A stretch of 64,000 nt of DNA from assembly GCF_030316895.1 (NCBI RefSeq), contig NZ_JASZYV010000004.1, positions 124,001-188,000 of the forward strand, written 5' to 3'. Each line of letters opens with the position of its first letter. Position 1 is the first letter of the stretch. The DNA comes from Variovorax dokdonensis. GTDB lineage: Bacteria; Pseudomonadota; Gammaproteobacteria; Burkholderiales; Burkholderiaceae_C. Under the pieces are notes generated by a model. That model saw only the letters and a program-made list of their open reading frames with translations. It was not told the DNA's origin and did not search any database. Of the stretch, positions 17,501 to 27,200 are shown one piece after another. Made by a program: the position numbers and the translations under genes.

Positions 17501-20103
17501 AGTTCCGTGCCCGCCACCCGCGTCCCGAGGCGGCTGACAACGCTCCCCTGTGTGTTGTCGACGCTACCTCCAGCTTCGAGTTGCAGCCCGCCCGCACTGA
17601 CGATGCTCCCCCCGTTGTTGCTCAGGTTGCCTTCAGTGGCAATTGCAGCCACACCCTCGCCGGTCTGCTCGATGCGGCCGCCGCTGCTGTTGTCGATTGC
17701 TCCTGCCACCACATCGATCGCGCCGGCACTGAGCAATCCGTTCTGATTGTTGAGGACCGACGCGGCCCCGCCGCGGGTGCGGATCTCCAAGAGGCCGCCA
17801 CTGGAGATCGTTGCGCCGCTGGTATCGATTCCCCCCTGCCGCGCCGACAGCTTTGTGCTTCGCGCGCTCGTGGTGCTGGCTGACAGATCCAAGGCGCTGC
17901 CGTCAAGACTTAGGTCACCAGCGGCCACGGCGGTGCCGTGCAGTGCCAGATCTCCTGAGGTCTGTAGTCGCAGGTCACCCACGTCAGTGACATTCCCTTG
18001 CGCGTCCACCCCGGCAAGAAGCTGGCTGCCTTGGTCGGCCCGAATGGAACCGGCCTGTACGCCCAGATGTCGCCCAGCTTGCAGGCGCCCTTCTGCGTTC
18101 AACTCGCTGCTCAGGTGGATGCTGACATCGCGGTTCGCACGCAGTGCGCCGCCGCGCGCAACATCAAGCGCGCCGGCGTCGACGACAAGGTCGTTGGCGG
18201 CGCTGACGCTGCCGTCAGCATTGTCGAACTCGCCAAGCGTTGATAGCCGAACATCCGCTTGGGCGGATTCAATGCGCCCCCCGGCATTGCTCAGCGATTG
18301 CGACGAGAGAGAGACCCCCTGGTTGGCCGCGAGTGTGCCGGAGGCGTTGTCGATGGCATGCCCCACCTGAACTTCGAGCGCGCCCATCGCCTCGGCCCGC
18401 CCCGCTTGATTGTTGAACCCCTTGCCGGCGCGCAACAACGCATCGCCGCCCGATTCGATGCGGCCTGTGCCGTTGTCGATGTCTTCGCGAGCAACGACGG
18501 AAATGCTGCCGGAGCTTCGCAGCGTGCCGCCTCGATTGATGAAGCGCCCCGAGGCATCGACCTCCACCTGCCCCGCCTGCAACGCCCCACCCGAGTTGTC
18601 GAATTCCCCCACATTCGCGCTGAACCGTTCCCGCACATTCAGCGTTCCGCCTGCATTCGCAAAGCGCGGGCCGCTGACGTTCAGTTCCTTCACGCTCAGC
18701 GTGCCGCCGCTGTTGTCGATCTGCGGAGTCTGCAGCGTGATGTCGCCACCCACGTAGATGCGCCCGCCGTCGTTGCGAACACCGTCAGTGGCAGTGATCT
18801 GCCCTGGCGGCAGAGGCGCCGGCACGGTGGCCGCGGTTGAAGGCGCGCCTGCATCTGCGCTTGGCCCGGCGCCCGGATCACTGCCGGTGCCGCCGCTCGA
18901 ATTGGATGCGCCATTGCCGCCCGTACCAGTGCTGCCTCCGCCACCCGCACCTGCGCCCTCGGTCGTGCCAGTGCCTTCACCGGCATTCGGCACGGCCACA
19001 GGCTCAGCACCGATCACGCCGCCGTTGCGGTTGCTCAGCATCGGCGCGCTGATCGTGAGTGCATTGCCGCCGGTCTGCCGCAGCGTGCCGCCGCTGTTGT
19101 CGATTTCGCTCGCGCTGGCCAGTTGCAGGCGCGCTGCTTCCATGGTGCCGCGGTTTTCCAGCCGGCCGGCGCTGGTGACGACCAGTTCGCCGGCACCGGC
19201 GCCGATGCCGCCCGCATTGCGCACGCCCACGCCGGCCTCGGTGCCGATCAGCACGATCTTGTTGGCATACATGCCGCCCAGCTGCGACACATCCAACGCA
19301 AAGGTGGGCGCTGCGCCAGCACCCGCCACGGGCGTGGCTTGGGCCGCGTCGGCGCTCACGCTGTTGGCGCCGGTCACGACCTTGAGTTCCTTGGCCCAGA
19401 TGCCCGCGTTCACCTGCAAGGCGCGGCTGAGGATGGCGGCGTAGTCGGTGCGGCTGGCATCCAGGCCGGCACCTTCAATGCTGATGGTGCCGCCGCGCAC
19501 CAGGAAGCTCTCGAGGCTTCCGGCGTTGTTGAATTGCGGCGTGCCCGTCGTCAGGGTAACGCCGCCTGCATTGATGAAGCCGCCGCCATCGACCTGGATG
19601 CCCGCCGGGTTGGCGATGATGACTTCGGCCTTCTGGCCCGCCACTTCGACGAAGCCGCGCAGTTGGCTCGGATTGGCGCTGTTGACTTCGTTGAGGATGA
19701 TGCGAACCGGCCCGCGTGCGAGCCACGGATTGCCCTGTATCCAGCCGCCCGTCTGGCTCTGCACATTGGTGCGGCTGTTGTTGAGGATGGCTCCCCTGCC
19801 ATCGACGTCGAACTGCTTGTAGGTGTTGCGGCTCACGCCAGCGGCCGATGGCGCCTGGATGTTCACCACCGGCGCACCGTTGGGTGCGGGCAGGACGGTG
19901 GGTCGCTGGTTGCCAGGGGCATTGGGGTCGGCAACGATTTGGGCGTGCACGCTGCCCACCAGCACCAAGGTGCCGAACAGGCCTGCCGCTGTCGTTGCGG
20001 TGGAGCGCGATGCGCCCTTGCCAACGCTGCGCGCCGTCTCCTGCACCACCATGCGCAGCCCGCGCGCGGCGTTGAAGATCACGCGATGAAAATACTTGTT
20101 CAT
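11557..20103 (-). CDS. cdiA: contact-dependent inhibition effector CdiA / filamentous hemagglutinin
   Basis: 2848 aa, secreted by the two-partner route. It begins with an extended signal peptide (MNKYFHRVIFNAARGLRMVV, cleavage near VGSVHAQ), then the TPS haemagglutination domain (about 55-300, with IIANPAGIQVDGGGF), long beta-helical repeats (DNSGG/NxGGxI units to about 1500), a second repeat block to about 2200, a DUF637-like hydrophobic segment (about 2280-2370, AAALVAVIVGF to GGVLAGMG) and a pre-toxin region around GELMAEAIGQ and GGKN (about 2495-2514). A PT-TG-like stretch (YGTGESVLQL, GLVPVGGG) precedes the last 135 residues. That tail (SGQLSGTHNL, GVYELPYTY, GVNFRSYI, GNVHPIK) resembles bacterial EndoU-type RNase toxins, an assignment I hold at moderate confidence. 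No VENN motif is present. RBS GGGAGC before ATG 20103. Confidence 0.9.
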   Translation of the reverse strand: MNKYFHRVIFNAARGLRMVVQETARSVGKGASRSTATTAAGLFGTLVLVGSVHAQIVADPNAPGNQRPTVLPAPNGAPVVNIQAPSAAGVSRNTYKQFDVDGRGAILNNSRTNVQSQTGGWIQGNPWLARGPVRIILNEVNSANPSQLRGFVEVAGQKAEVIIANPAGIQVDGGGFINAGGVTLTTGTPQFNNAGSLESFLVRGGTISIEGAGLDASRTDYAAILSRALQVNAGIWAKELKVVTGANSVSADAAQATPVAGAGAAPTFALDVSQLGGMYANKIVLIGTEAGVGVRNAGGIGAGAGELVVTSAGRLENRGTMEAARLQLASASEIDNSGGTLRQTGGNALTISAPMLSNRNGGVIGAEPVAVPNAGEGTGTTEGAGAGGGGSTGTGGNGASNSSGGTGSDPGAGPSADAGAPSTAATVPAPLPPGQITATDGVRNDGGRIYVGGDITLQTPQIDNSGGTLSVKELNVSGPRFANAGGTLNVRERFSANVGEFDNSGGALQAGQVEVDASGRFINRGGTLRSSGSISVVAREDIDNGTGRIESGGDALLRAGKGFNNQAGRAEAMGALEVQVGHAIDNASGTLAANQGVSLSSQSLSNAGGRIESAQADVRLSTLGEFDNADGSVSAANDLVVDAGALDVARGGALRANRDVSIHLSSELNAEGRLQAGRHLGVQAGSIRADQGSQLLAGVDAQGNVTDVGDLRLQTSGDLALHGTAVAAGDLSLDGSALDLSASTTSARSTKLSARQGGIDTSGATISSGGLLEIRTRGGAASVLNNQNGLLSAGAIDVVAGAIDNSSGGRIEQTGEGVAAIATEGNLSNNGGSIVSAGGLQLEAGGSVDNTQGSVVSRLGTRVAGTELLNTNGSIVSVEGDAAVDVQGAIVNSAGAIQSGKAVTLSGQGVSNESGLIAAGSVDIDARSNALDNTNGKIIGQDDAGTGAVHLAGASLTNAGGLVGAQQNVDVRVDALTNQDGQIVSGDALQLQATTLDNTEGLIRAGGAVQIEAQRVRNSNTVTRTAGALLLAADGERTDAGKGIEGNQVQIATGTLLNDNGAVRAIDKVSILASALVDNAGGDIEAGNSVELRNAGTDANRALAVGNGGGSIVANGHVAIDAASLSGNGSVMAGEQLDIALTQDFDNSGHLVSAGDLSLSTKGRLTNSGDITAWGTLHVAAKDIDNTATGEISGANTIISATGNLTNRGLIDGNATRIDAGELTNIGTGRIYGGQLSIAAKTLNNLAETVDGQQKAATIAARERLDVGALTLNNNDGALIYSDGDMAIGGALDANGRATGSALSLNNHAASIESAGNMRIDTLTLSNTNGGVSWSMTPGGGERVIEYAVPGDARRYPADQVLFSTSSFGYGGWMSFTSHDAADPRSPGDNANIVLLVPAKEYPLERFRRYYLQSPRNSADLSYQVVVNPGSAQQVETQTAPGAWYPRDDAIWADFGVAPPPVDVPASHPGWIDPNIVVGQTGWKRIVNTESGSYEDLVPFDHPVTQEEYDQWQAYRQAHAKLDVALKRFIDTITGNDWELPGARSHFFGTYDAFDYTVSSTTPVLTSSAPARIVAGGTLDINLASGRNEMSDILAGGKLTVRGANIANDPVIVNGTRETNGTAIHSYVATHTFSDDERRYDTVGMQESRPFSVTLGAGRVEGDQNIKAGRPIDDKSEAANPSQAQGAGGVQGGRPVAPIMEVPTSVTSGELGASSSAKSVAVRTSMPDATLPTASLFRSVPDSTHLIETDPRFANYRQWLSSDYLLGLMGADPSTTLKRLGDGYYEQRLINEQVAKLTGYRYLDGFSNDEEQYKALMTNGATFAQKFHLTPGVALTAEQMAQLTSDIVWLVEQTVTLPDGGTQKVLVPQLYVRVKPGDIDGSGALLSGREVQMNLSGDLTNRGTVAGRDVVKIDAQNIQNIDGGLITGRQVLLDAKNDINNIGANISAQEKLSLHAGNDINVASSVRQSQGTSGTEQTGSQLRSQYVDRVAGLYVTDPGGSLEAKAEHDINLTGAQVRSEGSVAMEAGHDLNIAAAQTGRRDSFAWSGFKMEASREDMQTQLVGSSVTGAGNVTLKAGNDLKAEAAQLAAGEDATLHLEAGKQITLRSGLDQQSSQTTHDYKSGVNYQNLSAAGTQTSLAATTLEAGTIELKSGADTTLAAVKLKAESVDIEAEGRLKLETVTTTDTHQSQESSGNAWVVGTDAQERTDETLNYTTMEVGKLSIQAKGGVVADVGATVSLNQLAQQPGMQWVGQIMNDPALADTAHWNRVEEAHRQWRDQQSQMGPASAALVAVIVGFAAAPAAAAAGTAVAGAAAGGTATMAGTVVAGAVQAGTLALISQASISLINNQGDLGKVMEELGSKQSVRNLAAAIVTGGVLAGMGMPPTGLSEVDAGSKGFFTVLQQNLQAQAATALIQSAINGTDLQDGLQSALISALINTVGAKVASGIGDLKGKVLNDVTHKMAHAIAGCALGAAKAGDKGGCAPGAIGAVVGELMAEAIGQSPELQNFLGGKNEQVYMAGLFASLAGALAGGTPEEIAIANWAGANAAANNAIPHSPSAKANVEGAQENARLTAECEPNCTAEDFRRIDQQVAKVVFAATMLEQADKGGLSQEGADQLAQTILELAPLYGTGESVLQLITGRSSLTGEEASRFWAAVGLVPVGGGVLRKVGEPAVDALTVALRDLRGAAANAVEVGAKGGAAVTEGLAFRTDLPSHMIGPDGFTKSGQLSGTHNLTNATSSLDAVGATYTLKPTGTAGVYELPYTYTNPATGKVVSGSKTVYDSAVFSDQTMLNNAQQAGQQAWAQYLKNPTVKVIDSSVGGVNFRSYINVDKNGNAFIGNVHPIK

Positions 20104-20348
20104 TGTTTTGCTCCCTCTATTCCCAGTGGCCGCATTGCAGCCGCAGTCCCTCTACCCATCCTCAGTTGGGTAATCCCTAGGTCGACACTCTCTCTTGGCT
20201 TGCCTACTGCTTGCAGTTGAGCCTGCCTACGCCGACGTAAGGTGCCCGTTGGCTCAGCACCGCTGCAAAGCTCGTCATGACAGAGAAGCTGCCGTCACTG
20301 GCATACCCCAGATGCATCGCGGCGCCGCTGCTGTTGTTGGCAGCTTCC
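20104..20348 (-). other. cdiB-cdiA intergenic region
   Basis: 245 bp between the cdiB stop and the cdiA start. I see only the cdiA ribosome site (AGGGAGCAAAACA before ATG) and no convincing promoter, terminator or small gene. Confidence 0.6.
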
Positions 20349-22139
20349 TCAGAAGCTGTAGTTGAGGCTGAACCCGGCCGTCACGTTCGCCGTGCGGTAG
20401 CCCTCGGGCTTCTTGATCGGCGTTCCGACGAACACGTCGTAACTCAGCGACTTGAAGCTGCCGCGCAGGCCGAGTACGGCGCCGGCGAGCGAATCACCGA
20501 GCAGGTACTTGACCGACTGGCCGCCCACGTGGCCGTAGTCCACGCCCACGTAGGCTTCGGCGCCGATGCGCTCGATGGCCCAGCCCAGGTCGTTGCGAAT
20601 CAGCCAGCCGCGCTCGCCCATCAGGCTGGTTTCGCCGTCGAAGCCGCGAACCGTGTAGCGCCCGCCGATGGCGAAGCGGTCTTGCGGGGTCAAGGGCGTG
20701 TCGTTCCATTGCGCACGCCACAGGCCGCCGTAGCGCAAGCGTTGCCCGGCCATCTCGAAAGGCACGCCCAGGCTCACGTCGGCCGTGCCCAAGCGCATGT
20801 GCGAAGTGCCTTCGCCCCACATCTGCTCTGGCGCCTCCAACGATCCGAAGGCGCCGGTGCCCTGGCGCCAGGCCACGTTGGCATCGAGCGTTGCCGAGCC
20901 GATGAAATGGCGGTGGTTCAGCCCCAGTTCCCAGCCACCGACGACGCGCCGTTGCGTTTCGATTTCGGTGTCGTCGATGTAATTGCTCGATGTGCGCTGG
21001 AAGGCGCGCACCGACAAGGTCGACTTGCTGTTGCTGTTGCGATGGACAAGCCGCGACAGGCGCACTTCAGCATTGCTCGTTTCGCCGCCATACACATAGT
21101 CCTGCGAATAGCCGGCCACGGTCTGGTGGTAGTTGCTGTTCGAAGCGGTGGCGCCCAGCAGCCAATCGCCATACGGGATGGAGTAGTGGAAGGTCTGCGC
21201 GTCGGTGCCTTGGCCGCTGTGGTTGAACAGGTCGTGGCTGAGGTTGACGTACGCCAGGTCGTTCAGCCCAAGCGGGCCGTCCCATGCGAGCGTCACGCCG
21301 CCCTGCGTCTTGCCCGTGGCCTTGGTGCCGCTGTCGTCCAGGCTCAGCGATACGCGCAGGGGCAGTCCGAGCGGCTGGACTCGCTTGTACTGAACGACGA
21401 GGTCGCTGTCGCCCGGCCCGGCACCGGCGGCGGTCGAGGGCTGGATCTGGATGTCTGCGTCTGCAGTGGGCAGGCGCTTGAAGTTCTCCAGGCCCTGCTC
21501 GATGTCGCGCAGGTTGAGCAGATCGCCGGCCTGCGCCGCAATGGCTGTGCGCAAGCTGGTCCGCTCGCCTTCTGCCACCGAGTCCGCGAAGCGGATGGCG
21601 GCAATGCGCCCGGGAACAAGGGTCAGCGCCAGCGTGCCCTGGCTCAAGTCTTGCGGCGCAGCCAGTACGCGGCTGGTGACCCACCCCTTGCCGATCAGCG
21701 CCTGCTGCAGGCGCGCGATGACGGTGTTGACGCCCTCGGTGCCCAGGCAGCGACCCAACGGGTTGTCGTCGCCACCCTCGCCGGCCGCGGCCGAGAGGAG
21801 CCACTGGAAGCGCTCGGCTTCCTCGCCGCGCAGTTCGATCCGGTCGATGGCAAAGCACGGAGATTCCTGGTCCGGCAAGCGCGGTGCAGGTGCGACGCCC
21901 ATGCCTGGCAGACGCGCGTCGACCGCCTTTTCCTGCTCCGCTCGCAGCGCCTTCTCGCGCTCGCGCTGACGTATCTCCTCGACATGCGGATGCGGCGTGC
22001 TGGCATTCGCCTGCGCCCATGCCCCCGTCGACGAGAGCGCCATCATGGCAATTGCAATCGCGTGCCGCTTGCGCAGCCGTTGTTTGGCAACGAACTTGCC
22101 GCGCGGACATTGCGTCCACGCACCTTCACTGTGTGACAC
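20349..22139 (-). CDS. cdiB: two-partner secretion outer-membrane transporter CdiB/ShlB/FhaC
   Basis: 596 aa. Omp85-superfamily TpsB transporter that exports CdiA. It has an N-terminal signal region with the hydrophobic core AIAIAMMALSSTGAWAQA, a Glu/Arg-rich plug-helix/linker (EEIRQREREKALRAEQEK), a POTRA_2 domain (about 90-260, with VNTVIARLQQALIGKGWVTS) and a 16-strand barrel of ShlB type. The conserved loop-6 motif is seen as GGRYTVRGFDGE and the protein ends in Phe (FSLNYSF). It stands directly upstream of cdiA, the cdiB-cdiA-cdiI order. The first ATG at 22139 was kept, although a shorter start nearer the hydrophobic core is possible. Confidence 0.93.
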   Translation of the reverse strand: MSHSEGAWTQCPRGKFVAKQRLRKRHAIAIAMMALSSTGAWAQANASTPHPHVEEIRQREREKALRAEQEKAVDARLPGMGVAPAPRLPDQESPCFAIDRIELRGEEAERFQWLLSAAAGEGGDDNPLGRCLGTEGVNTVIARLQQALIGKGWVTSRVLAAPQDLSQGTLALTLVPGRIAAIRFADSVAEGERTSLRTAIAAQAGDLLNLRDIEQGLENFKRLPTADADIQIQPSTAAGAGPGDSDLVVQYKRVQPLGLPLRVSLSLDDSGTKATGKTQGGVTLAWDGPLGLNDLAYVNLSHDLFNHSGQGTDAQTFHYSIPYGDWLLGATASNSNYHQTVAGYSQDYVYGGETSNAEVRLSRLVHRNSNSKSTLSVRAFQRTSSNYIDDTEIETQRRVVGGWELGLNHRHFIGSATLDANVAWRQGTGAFGSLEAPEQMWGEGTSHMRLGTADVSLGVPFEMAGQRLRYGGLWRAQWNDTPLTPQDRFAIGGRYTVRGFDGETSLMGERGWLIRNDLGWAIERIGAEAYVGVDYGHVGGQSVKYLLGDSLAGAVLGLRGSFKSLSYDVFVGTPIKKPEGYRTANVTAGFSLNYSF

Positions 22140-22182
22140 CTCGACTCCCTGACCCGTTTTCTTGTGTGGGCGGGAATTCTCG

Positions 22183-22199
22183 GGCGCCCCAAGGGCGCC
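22183..22199. other. GC-rich hairpin between DUF502 gene and cdiB
   Basis: Perfect 7-bp inverted repeat GGCGCCC-CAA-GGGCGCC. It lies after the DUF502 stop and 44 bp before the cdiB start, so it could end the upstream transcript or lie in the cdiB leader. No T-run follows. Confidence 0.4.
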
Positions 22200-22272
22200 A
22201 ATGTCAACTAGGAGTTAACCAGTCGGGTACTGAAAACGTTTGATTAAAGTTTGCGCAGAACTGCGCGGCGCC

Positions 22273-22869
22273 TCAGCCGCGTGCCGCGCGCTGCTGCTCC
22301 AGCATCTGCGCGATGTTGCGCACGCCGGTGCCCCATTTCGCCTGTGACGTGAACGCCTGCCTGAAAGGCACGTCGACGAAATGAACACGCGCTGCCGGCA
22401 TCAGCAGCACCGTCCCGGAGAACGGCGTGGGCGACGACGGCATGAAGACGGTGAACTGCCCGTCGGCATGCTCCTCCACCACGAAGCCCATGGCGGTGTT
22501 GTCGTCGAACTCGATGAAGGCCACGCGGAACTCGGCCGATTCGTCGCCGAAGCTTCGCCCCAGCAGACTGCGCAGGAAGGTGTAGCCGGGAATGCGGTCG
22601 AGCAGACCCTTGTCCAACCATCTGCCCAGCGGGCGGCCGGGCCAGGTCTGCACTGCCAGCCCCACCAGGAAGCAGGCCGCGATGACGATCAGCAATGCGA
22701 CGATGGCATGGTGCTCCGCCTCGATGGGCATGAGATTCACCAGTGGCTTGACGACTTCGATCAAACCTTTCACACCCTTGGCGATCAGCAGTATGGCCAG
22801 GTAGGCTGGCAGCAGCACCAGCAGGCCGCCGACGAGGGTGTTGACGAAGAACTTCCAGAGCACCTTCAT
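22273..22869 (-). CDS. DUF502 family membrane protein
   Basis: 198 aa. Conserved inner-membrane protein of unknown function (DUF502), common in proteobacteria. Two N-terminal transmembrane segments (LVGGLLVLLPAYLAILLIA and HAIVALLIVIAACFLVGLAV) are followed by the family signature around GRWLDKGLLDRIPGYTFLRS and a soluble C-terminal domain. Start ATG at 22869. It lies 18 bp after the FAH-family gene on the same strand, so the two may share a transcript. No function can be proposed from sequence. Confidence 0.85.
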   Translation of the reverse strand: MKVLWKFFVNTLVGGLLVLLPAYLAILLIAKGVKGLIEVVKPLVNLMPIEAEHHAIVALLIVIAACFLVGLAVQTWPGRPLGRWLDKGLLDRIPGYTFLRSLLGRSFGDESAEFRVAFIEFDDNTAMGFVVEEHADGQFTVFMPSSPTPFSGTVLLMPAARVHFVDVPFRQAFTSQAKWGTGVRNIAQMLEQQRAARG

Positions 22870-22887
22870 GACAGCCTTTCAGGTTGA

Positions 22888-24099
22888 TCAGTTCGACGAT
22901 GAAGACGATGCGGCCAACAGGCCGCGCGCAGCCAGGTTGCGCATCAGGGCCGTGATGCCGAACTCCCAGCGCGCAGCCTGGTGCGAATGCACCACGCGAT
23001 TGACCAGCGCACCCAGTTCAGGGGCAGAGATGGTCACCTGGTCGCCCACCGCATGCGTGAAGCCCTGCCCCGGCCCGAAGCGGTCCTGCACCGGCGCGAA
23101 CATGGTGCCCAGGAACAGCATCAGTCCGTCGGGATAGTCGTGATGCGCGCCAATGGCGTGGCCGACGATGTCCAGCGGATCGCGGCTGATCTTCTGCAGC
23201 GAACTGGAGCCTTCGAGCCGGAAGCCCTCGGGCCCCAGCACTTCCAGCCCGACGGTGATCCTGCGCACCGACGCGATGTCGAAGTGCTCGTCGAACAGGC
23301 GGATGAAAGGCCCGATGGCGCACGAGGCGTTGTTGTCCTTCGCCTTGCCCAGCAGGAGTGCGCTGCGGCCTTCGAAATCGCGCAGGTTCACGTCGTTGCC
23401 CAAGGCAGCACCCAGCGTCTGCCCGCGGCTGTTGACGGCCAGCACGACCTCGGGCTCGGGGTTGTTCCATTCCGACTTGGCATGGATGCCGATGTCCGCC
23501 CCGGTGCCCACGGAAGAAAGGACGGGCACCTTGGTGAAGATCTCGGCATCGGGGCCGATGCCCACCTCCAGGTATTGCGACCAGGCGCCCTGGGCCAGCA
23601 GCACTTCCTTGACCTTCTGCGCCTGGGCCGAGCCGGGCACGATGCCGGCCAGGTTGTCGCCGAGCACGCCACTGAGCGCGGCGCGCACCGACTCGGCCTT
23701 GGAGGCATCGCCGCGTGCCTGCTCCTCGATCACGCGTTCAAGCAGGCTTTCGACAAAGGTGACGCCGCTGGCCTTCACCACTTGCAGGTCGCACGGTGCC
23801 AGCAGCCAGGGCTTGGCGGTGTCTCGCGTGGTTTCGTCGCTGTTGGCCAGCGCAGCGGCCAGATCGGCCACGCGAGACGCCTTGCCCGAATTCAATGCCG
23901 CTTGCACGGCGGGCGCGGCGGCGTCGCCCATCTCGAACAGTTCGCTGCTGGTTGGCGCGATGCGCGACAGGTCATGCAGCCCGTCTCCGAGCACGCCCAC
24001 GAGCGTGGGGCCGACGCCCGGTTGCCAGATGCGCCCCACCAGCGTGGCACGGGCTGCGTCTTGCGGAAGGCTGCGTTCGGGCGAAAGGATGGCGTTCAA
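22888..24099 (-). CDS. fumarylacetoacetate hydrolase family protein
   Basis: 403 aa. C-terminal FAH-type catalytic domain acting on acidic keto compounds through a divalent metal. Metal and active-site residues are seen in NNPEPEVVLAV (E-x-E), GNDVNLRDFEG (Asp) and GKAKDNNASCAIGPF (Lys). The N-terminal half (RIWQPGVGPTLVGVLGDGLH) is typical of the ~400-aa branch found in Burkholderiales. The start is set at a TTG (24099), which has AGGAG seven bases upstream; an ATG further upstream (24204) would add about 35 residues of low-complexity sequence with no SD. The substrate is unknown. Confidence 0.82.
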   Translation of the reverse strand: MNAILSPERSLPQDAARATLVGRIWQPGVGPTLVGVLGDGLHDLSRIAPTSSELFEMGDAAAPAVQAALNSGKASRVADLAAALANSDETTRDTAKPWLLAPCDLQVVKASGVTFVESLLERVIEEQARGDASKAESVRAALSGVLGDNLAGIVPGSAQAQKVKEVLLAQGAWSQYLEVGIGPDAEIFTKVPVLSSVGTGADIGIHAKSEWNNPEPEVVLAVNSRGQTLGAALGNDVNLRDFEGRSALLLGKAKDNNASCAIGPFIRLFDEHFDIASVRRITVGLEVLGPEGFRLEGSSSLQKISRDPLDIVGHAIGAHHDYPDGLMLFLGTMFAPVQDRFGPGQGFTHAVGDQVTISAPELGALVNRVVHSHQAARWEFGITALMRNLAARGLLAASSSSSN

Positions 24100-24218
24100 G
24101 CGTTGGCTCCTGTGATGGTTCGATGCGCGCGCTCGACTGGCGCGGTGGCGTGACTGCGCGATCCTACGATGCGATGGGCGTTCCGGCCAATCGACCGTGG
24201 TCACGCGATTGAAGTGGC

Positions 24219-27200
24219 TCAGCGCCCGGCGGCGGACGGCGTGCTCGCGCGCAATTGGGCGGCCGCCTCATGCGTGGCCGCCGCCCTCGCCTCTCGGACG
24301 CTGCGCGCCAGATCGGGCCAAGGCGCCTCCTGCGGCGCAAATCGCGCCCGCATCCAGGACGCCAGCTCGACGATCTGTGCGTCGTCCAGGACCTCGGCAA
24401 ACGATGGCATGAAGCCGATGTCGCGCGTTGCCGGCTCGCGCACGCCTTCGAGCAGCGTGCGCAGCAGGTTGTCCGGACGGGCGCTGGTCAGGTTGCTGTT
24501 CAAGGCCAGCGGCACGTTTGCGCCGATCAAGGTGGGCCCGTCGCCATCGTGATGGCAGGCCGCGCAGGCGCCGTCGAAGAGCCTTTGCGCAACGCCGGGG
24601 GTCGGCTGCATCTGGCTTGCCCTGCGCACCGCTTGCTGCGCCAGTTGCCGCGCCTGCGCCTCGGACGTGTCGCCCTGGAAGGAGGCCAGATAGGTGGCCA
24701 TGGCCCGAACGTCCTCGTCGGGCACTGCCGCCAGTTCACGCACTACCTGGGCCATGGGGCCGCCGGCTGCGCCGTGTTCGGCGCTGTAGCCATGGCGAAG
24801 GTAGCGATAAAGCGCATCGGCCGTCCAGGGCACGGCCGATTTCGACGCGAGCGCAGTCAGGGGCGGCGCTTCCCAACCATCGACCAGGGCGCCGGCGAAG
24901 TGCGACTGGCCCGTTTGCTCGGCGCCCATGGCGTTGCGTGGCGTGTGGCAGGCGCCGCAATGGCCCAGCCCTTCGACCAGATAGGCGCCGCGGTTCCACT
25001 GCGCGCTGCGATCGGGTTGGGGCGCATAGGGCGCCGGGTCGTGGAACAGCGCGTTCCACACGCCCATCAGCGGCCGCATGCCGAAGGGGAACTGGAGTTC
25101 GGCCGGCGGCGTCTCGCTGCGCACCGGCGGCAGCGACATGAAGTACGCATACAGCGCCGTCAGGTCGTCGTCGCTGGTCTTGGCGAAGTCGGTGTAGGGG
25201 AACACCGGGTACAGGTGGTGCCCGTCGCGCGAGATGCCTTCGCGCATGGCGCGCTGGAAGGCGCTGAACGACCAGTGTCCCAGGCCCGTCTGCGCATCGG
25301 GCGTGAGGTTGGTGCTGTAGATGGTCCCGAACGGCGTCTGCATGGGCCGGCCGCCGGCGTTGACGGCGCCGCCCGGCGCGGTGTGGCAGACGGCGCAGTC
25401 GCCCAGCGCCGCCAGCACCCGGCCGCGCTCGATGGTCGCATCGCTGAACACTGGCGTGGTGATGGTCACCGGCGCGATCGATGGCCGCCAGCCCAGCAGG
25501 CCGGCGATGGCGCCAAGGCCGCCGACGATCAAGGCCCCGGCCGTCGCCCACCAGGCGCGTCGACGTGGCCAGGGCGCATTGGCCGGCGCGCTGCTTCGTG
25601 CATGTTCGCCGGCCCGATCAGGCGGGGTGGCCGCTGCGCCCGCATTCGCGCCATGGGCGCCGGCACTGCCGCCGCCCGCCGGCGGCGCGGCCAAGGGATG
25701 GAGCGCCGCACGCACCACTTCCGGCGTGAAGGGCGGCGCCCGGAAGCGGATGCCCGTGGCATCGAAGATCGCGTTGGCGATGGCCGCCGTGCCAGGCACC
25801 GAAGCAGATTCGCCGGCACCCAGCGGCGCCTCGCCCGGGCGAGGCACCTGCAGCACCTCGATCACCGGCACTTCGCGGAAGTTCAGGATCGGGTAGCTGC
25901 CCCATTCGCGGCTGGCCACCACGCCGGCCGGCAGCTGGCCGGGAATCGGCGCCAGTTCTCCGGCGGATGCGCTGGTGCCCGCCGCAGGCGGCGTCGGCTC
26001 CGGCGCGAACCGCACCTGCTCCTTCAAGGCGCGGCTGGTGGCCTGGATGACATTGCCGTGCACCTGGTGCTCGACGCCCGCCGGATTGACCACCAGGCCC
26101 GCATCGTGGCCGACGACGACGCGCCGCACATGCACTTCGCCGGTCTTGCGGTTGACCTCCACGTCGGCCACCCAGGCCGACCAGGCCGCACCGAAGCCAG
26201 GCCATTTGCTGTGCACGTAGCGGGCGTAGGCAAAGCCCTGTCCGAACAGAATGTCGCCGCCCGGCCCCAGGCCGCCGTCCGAGTTTTCCTGCGGGCCGAT
26301 GCGCGGGCGCCACCCGGCTTTGTCGGCCGTGGCGCGCACCAGGTCGACGGCACGCGGGTCGTGCAGGTGCCGCAGTCGAAAAGCGACTGGGTCGACACCC
26401 GCGGCGGTCGCGAGTTCGTCCACATAGCTTTCGTGTGCGAAGGCGTTGGGCAGCGCCGACACGCCGCGCAGCCACGAGGCGCGCACGATCGGCGCCATGT
26501 CGTTGACCTTGACGCGCAGGTTGCCGAACTCGTAGGGCGGGCGCGCCGTGCGATCGCCCATCTCGAAGGCCTGGGCCTTGGCCTCGACGCGACCGGTCAG
26601 CAGCAGTGCCAGCGTCGGCGCGCCGTTGGAGGGGTACGAGGTCTCGAAGTCGTACGCGGCCACGCCGCCCTGCGCATCGAGTCCGCCGCGCACCTGCATC
26701 AGTTGCGCCGCGCCCTTGGGCTCCCAGGCATGTTCCTGCTCGCGCGTGAGCTGCACCCGCACGGGCGCGCCCACCGCGCGTGCCAGCAGCGCTGCGTCGG
26801 CGGCCGCGTCGTCGGCGCCGTTGCGGCCATAGCAGCCGGCGGCCTCCATGCGCACCACGTCCACCGCCAGTTCGTCGAGCTCGGCGAGTTGGGCCAGGTC
26901 GCGCCGAAGCACATGGGGGTTCTGCGTGCCGGCCCACACGCGCAGACGGGTCGCGCCCGCTTCGTCCTGCGCACACCAATGCGCCACCGCGCATGAAGGG
27001 CCGATGGAGGCATGCATCTGGAACGGCCACAGATAGGTGCGCGGCATCGGCCGCGCTGCCGCCTGCAGTGCGCCGTCGACATCGCCTTCGTCCACAAGCA
27101 GGCGCTGCGTGGCGGGGTTGGCGCGCAGCGCGCCTTCCACATCGGCGAGCGAGGGCATGCCCGGCCACGGTTTCCAGCGCACCACCAGCTCGCGCATGGC

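Noticed and set aside
22201..22240. A TTGACA-like -35 box ahead of cdiB
   Set aside because: No acceptable -10 box follows at 16-18 bases, so no promoter is called.
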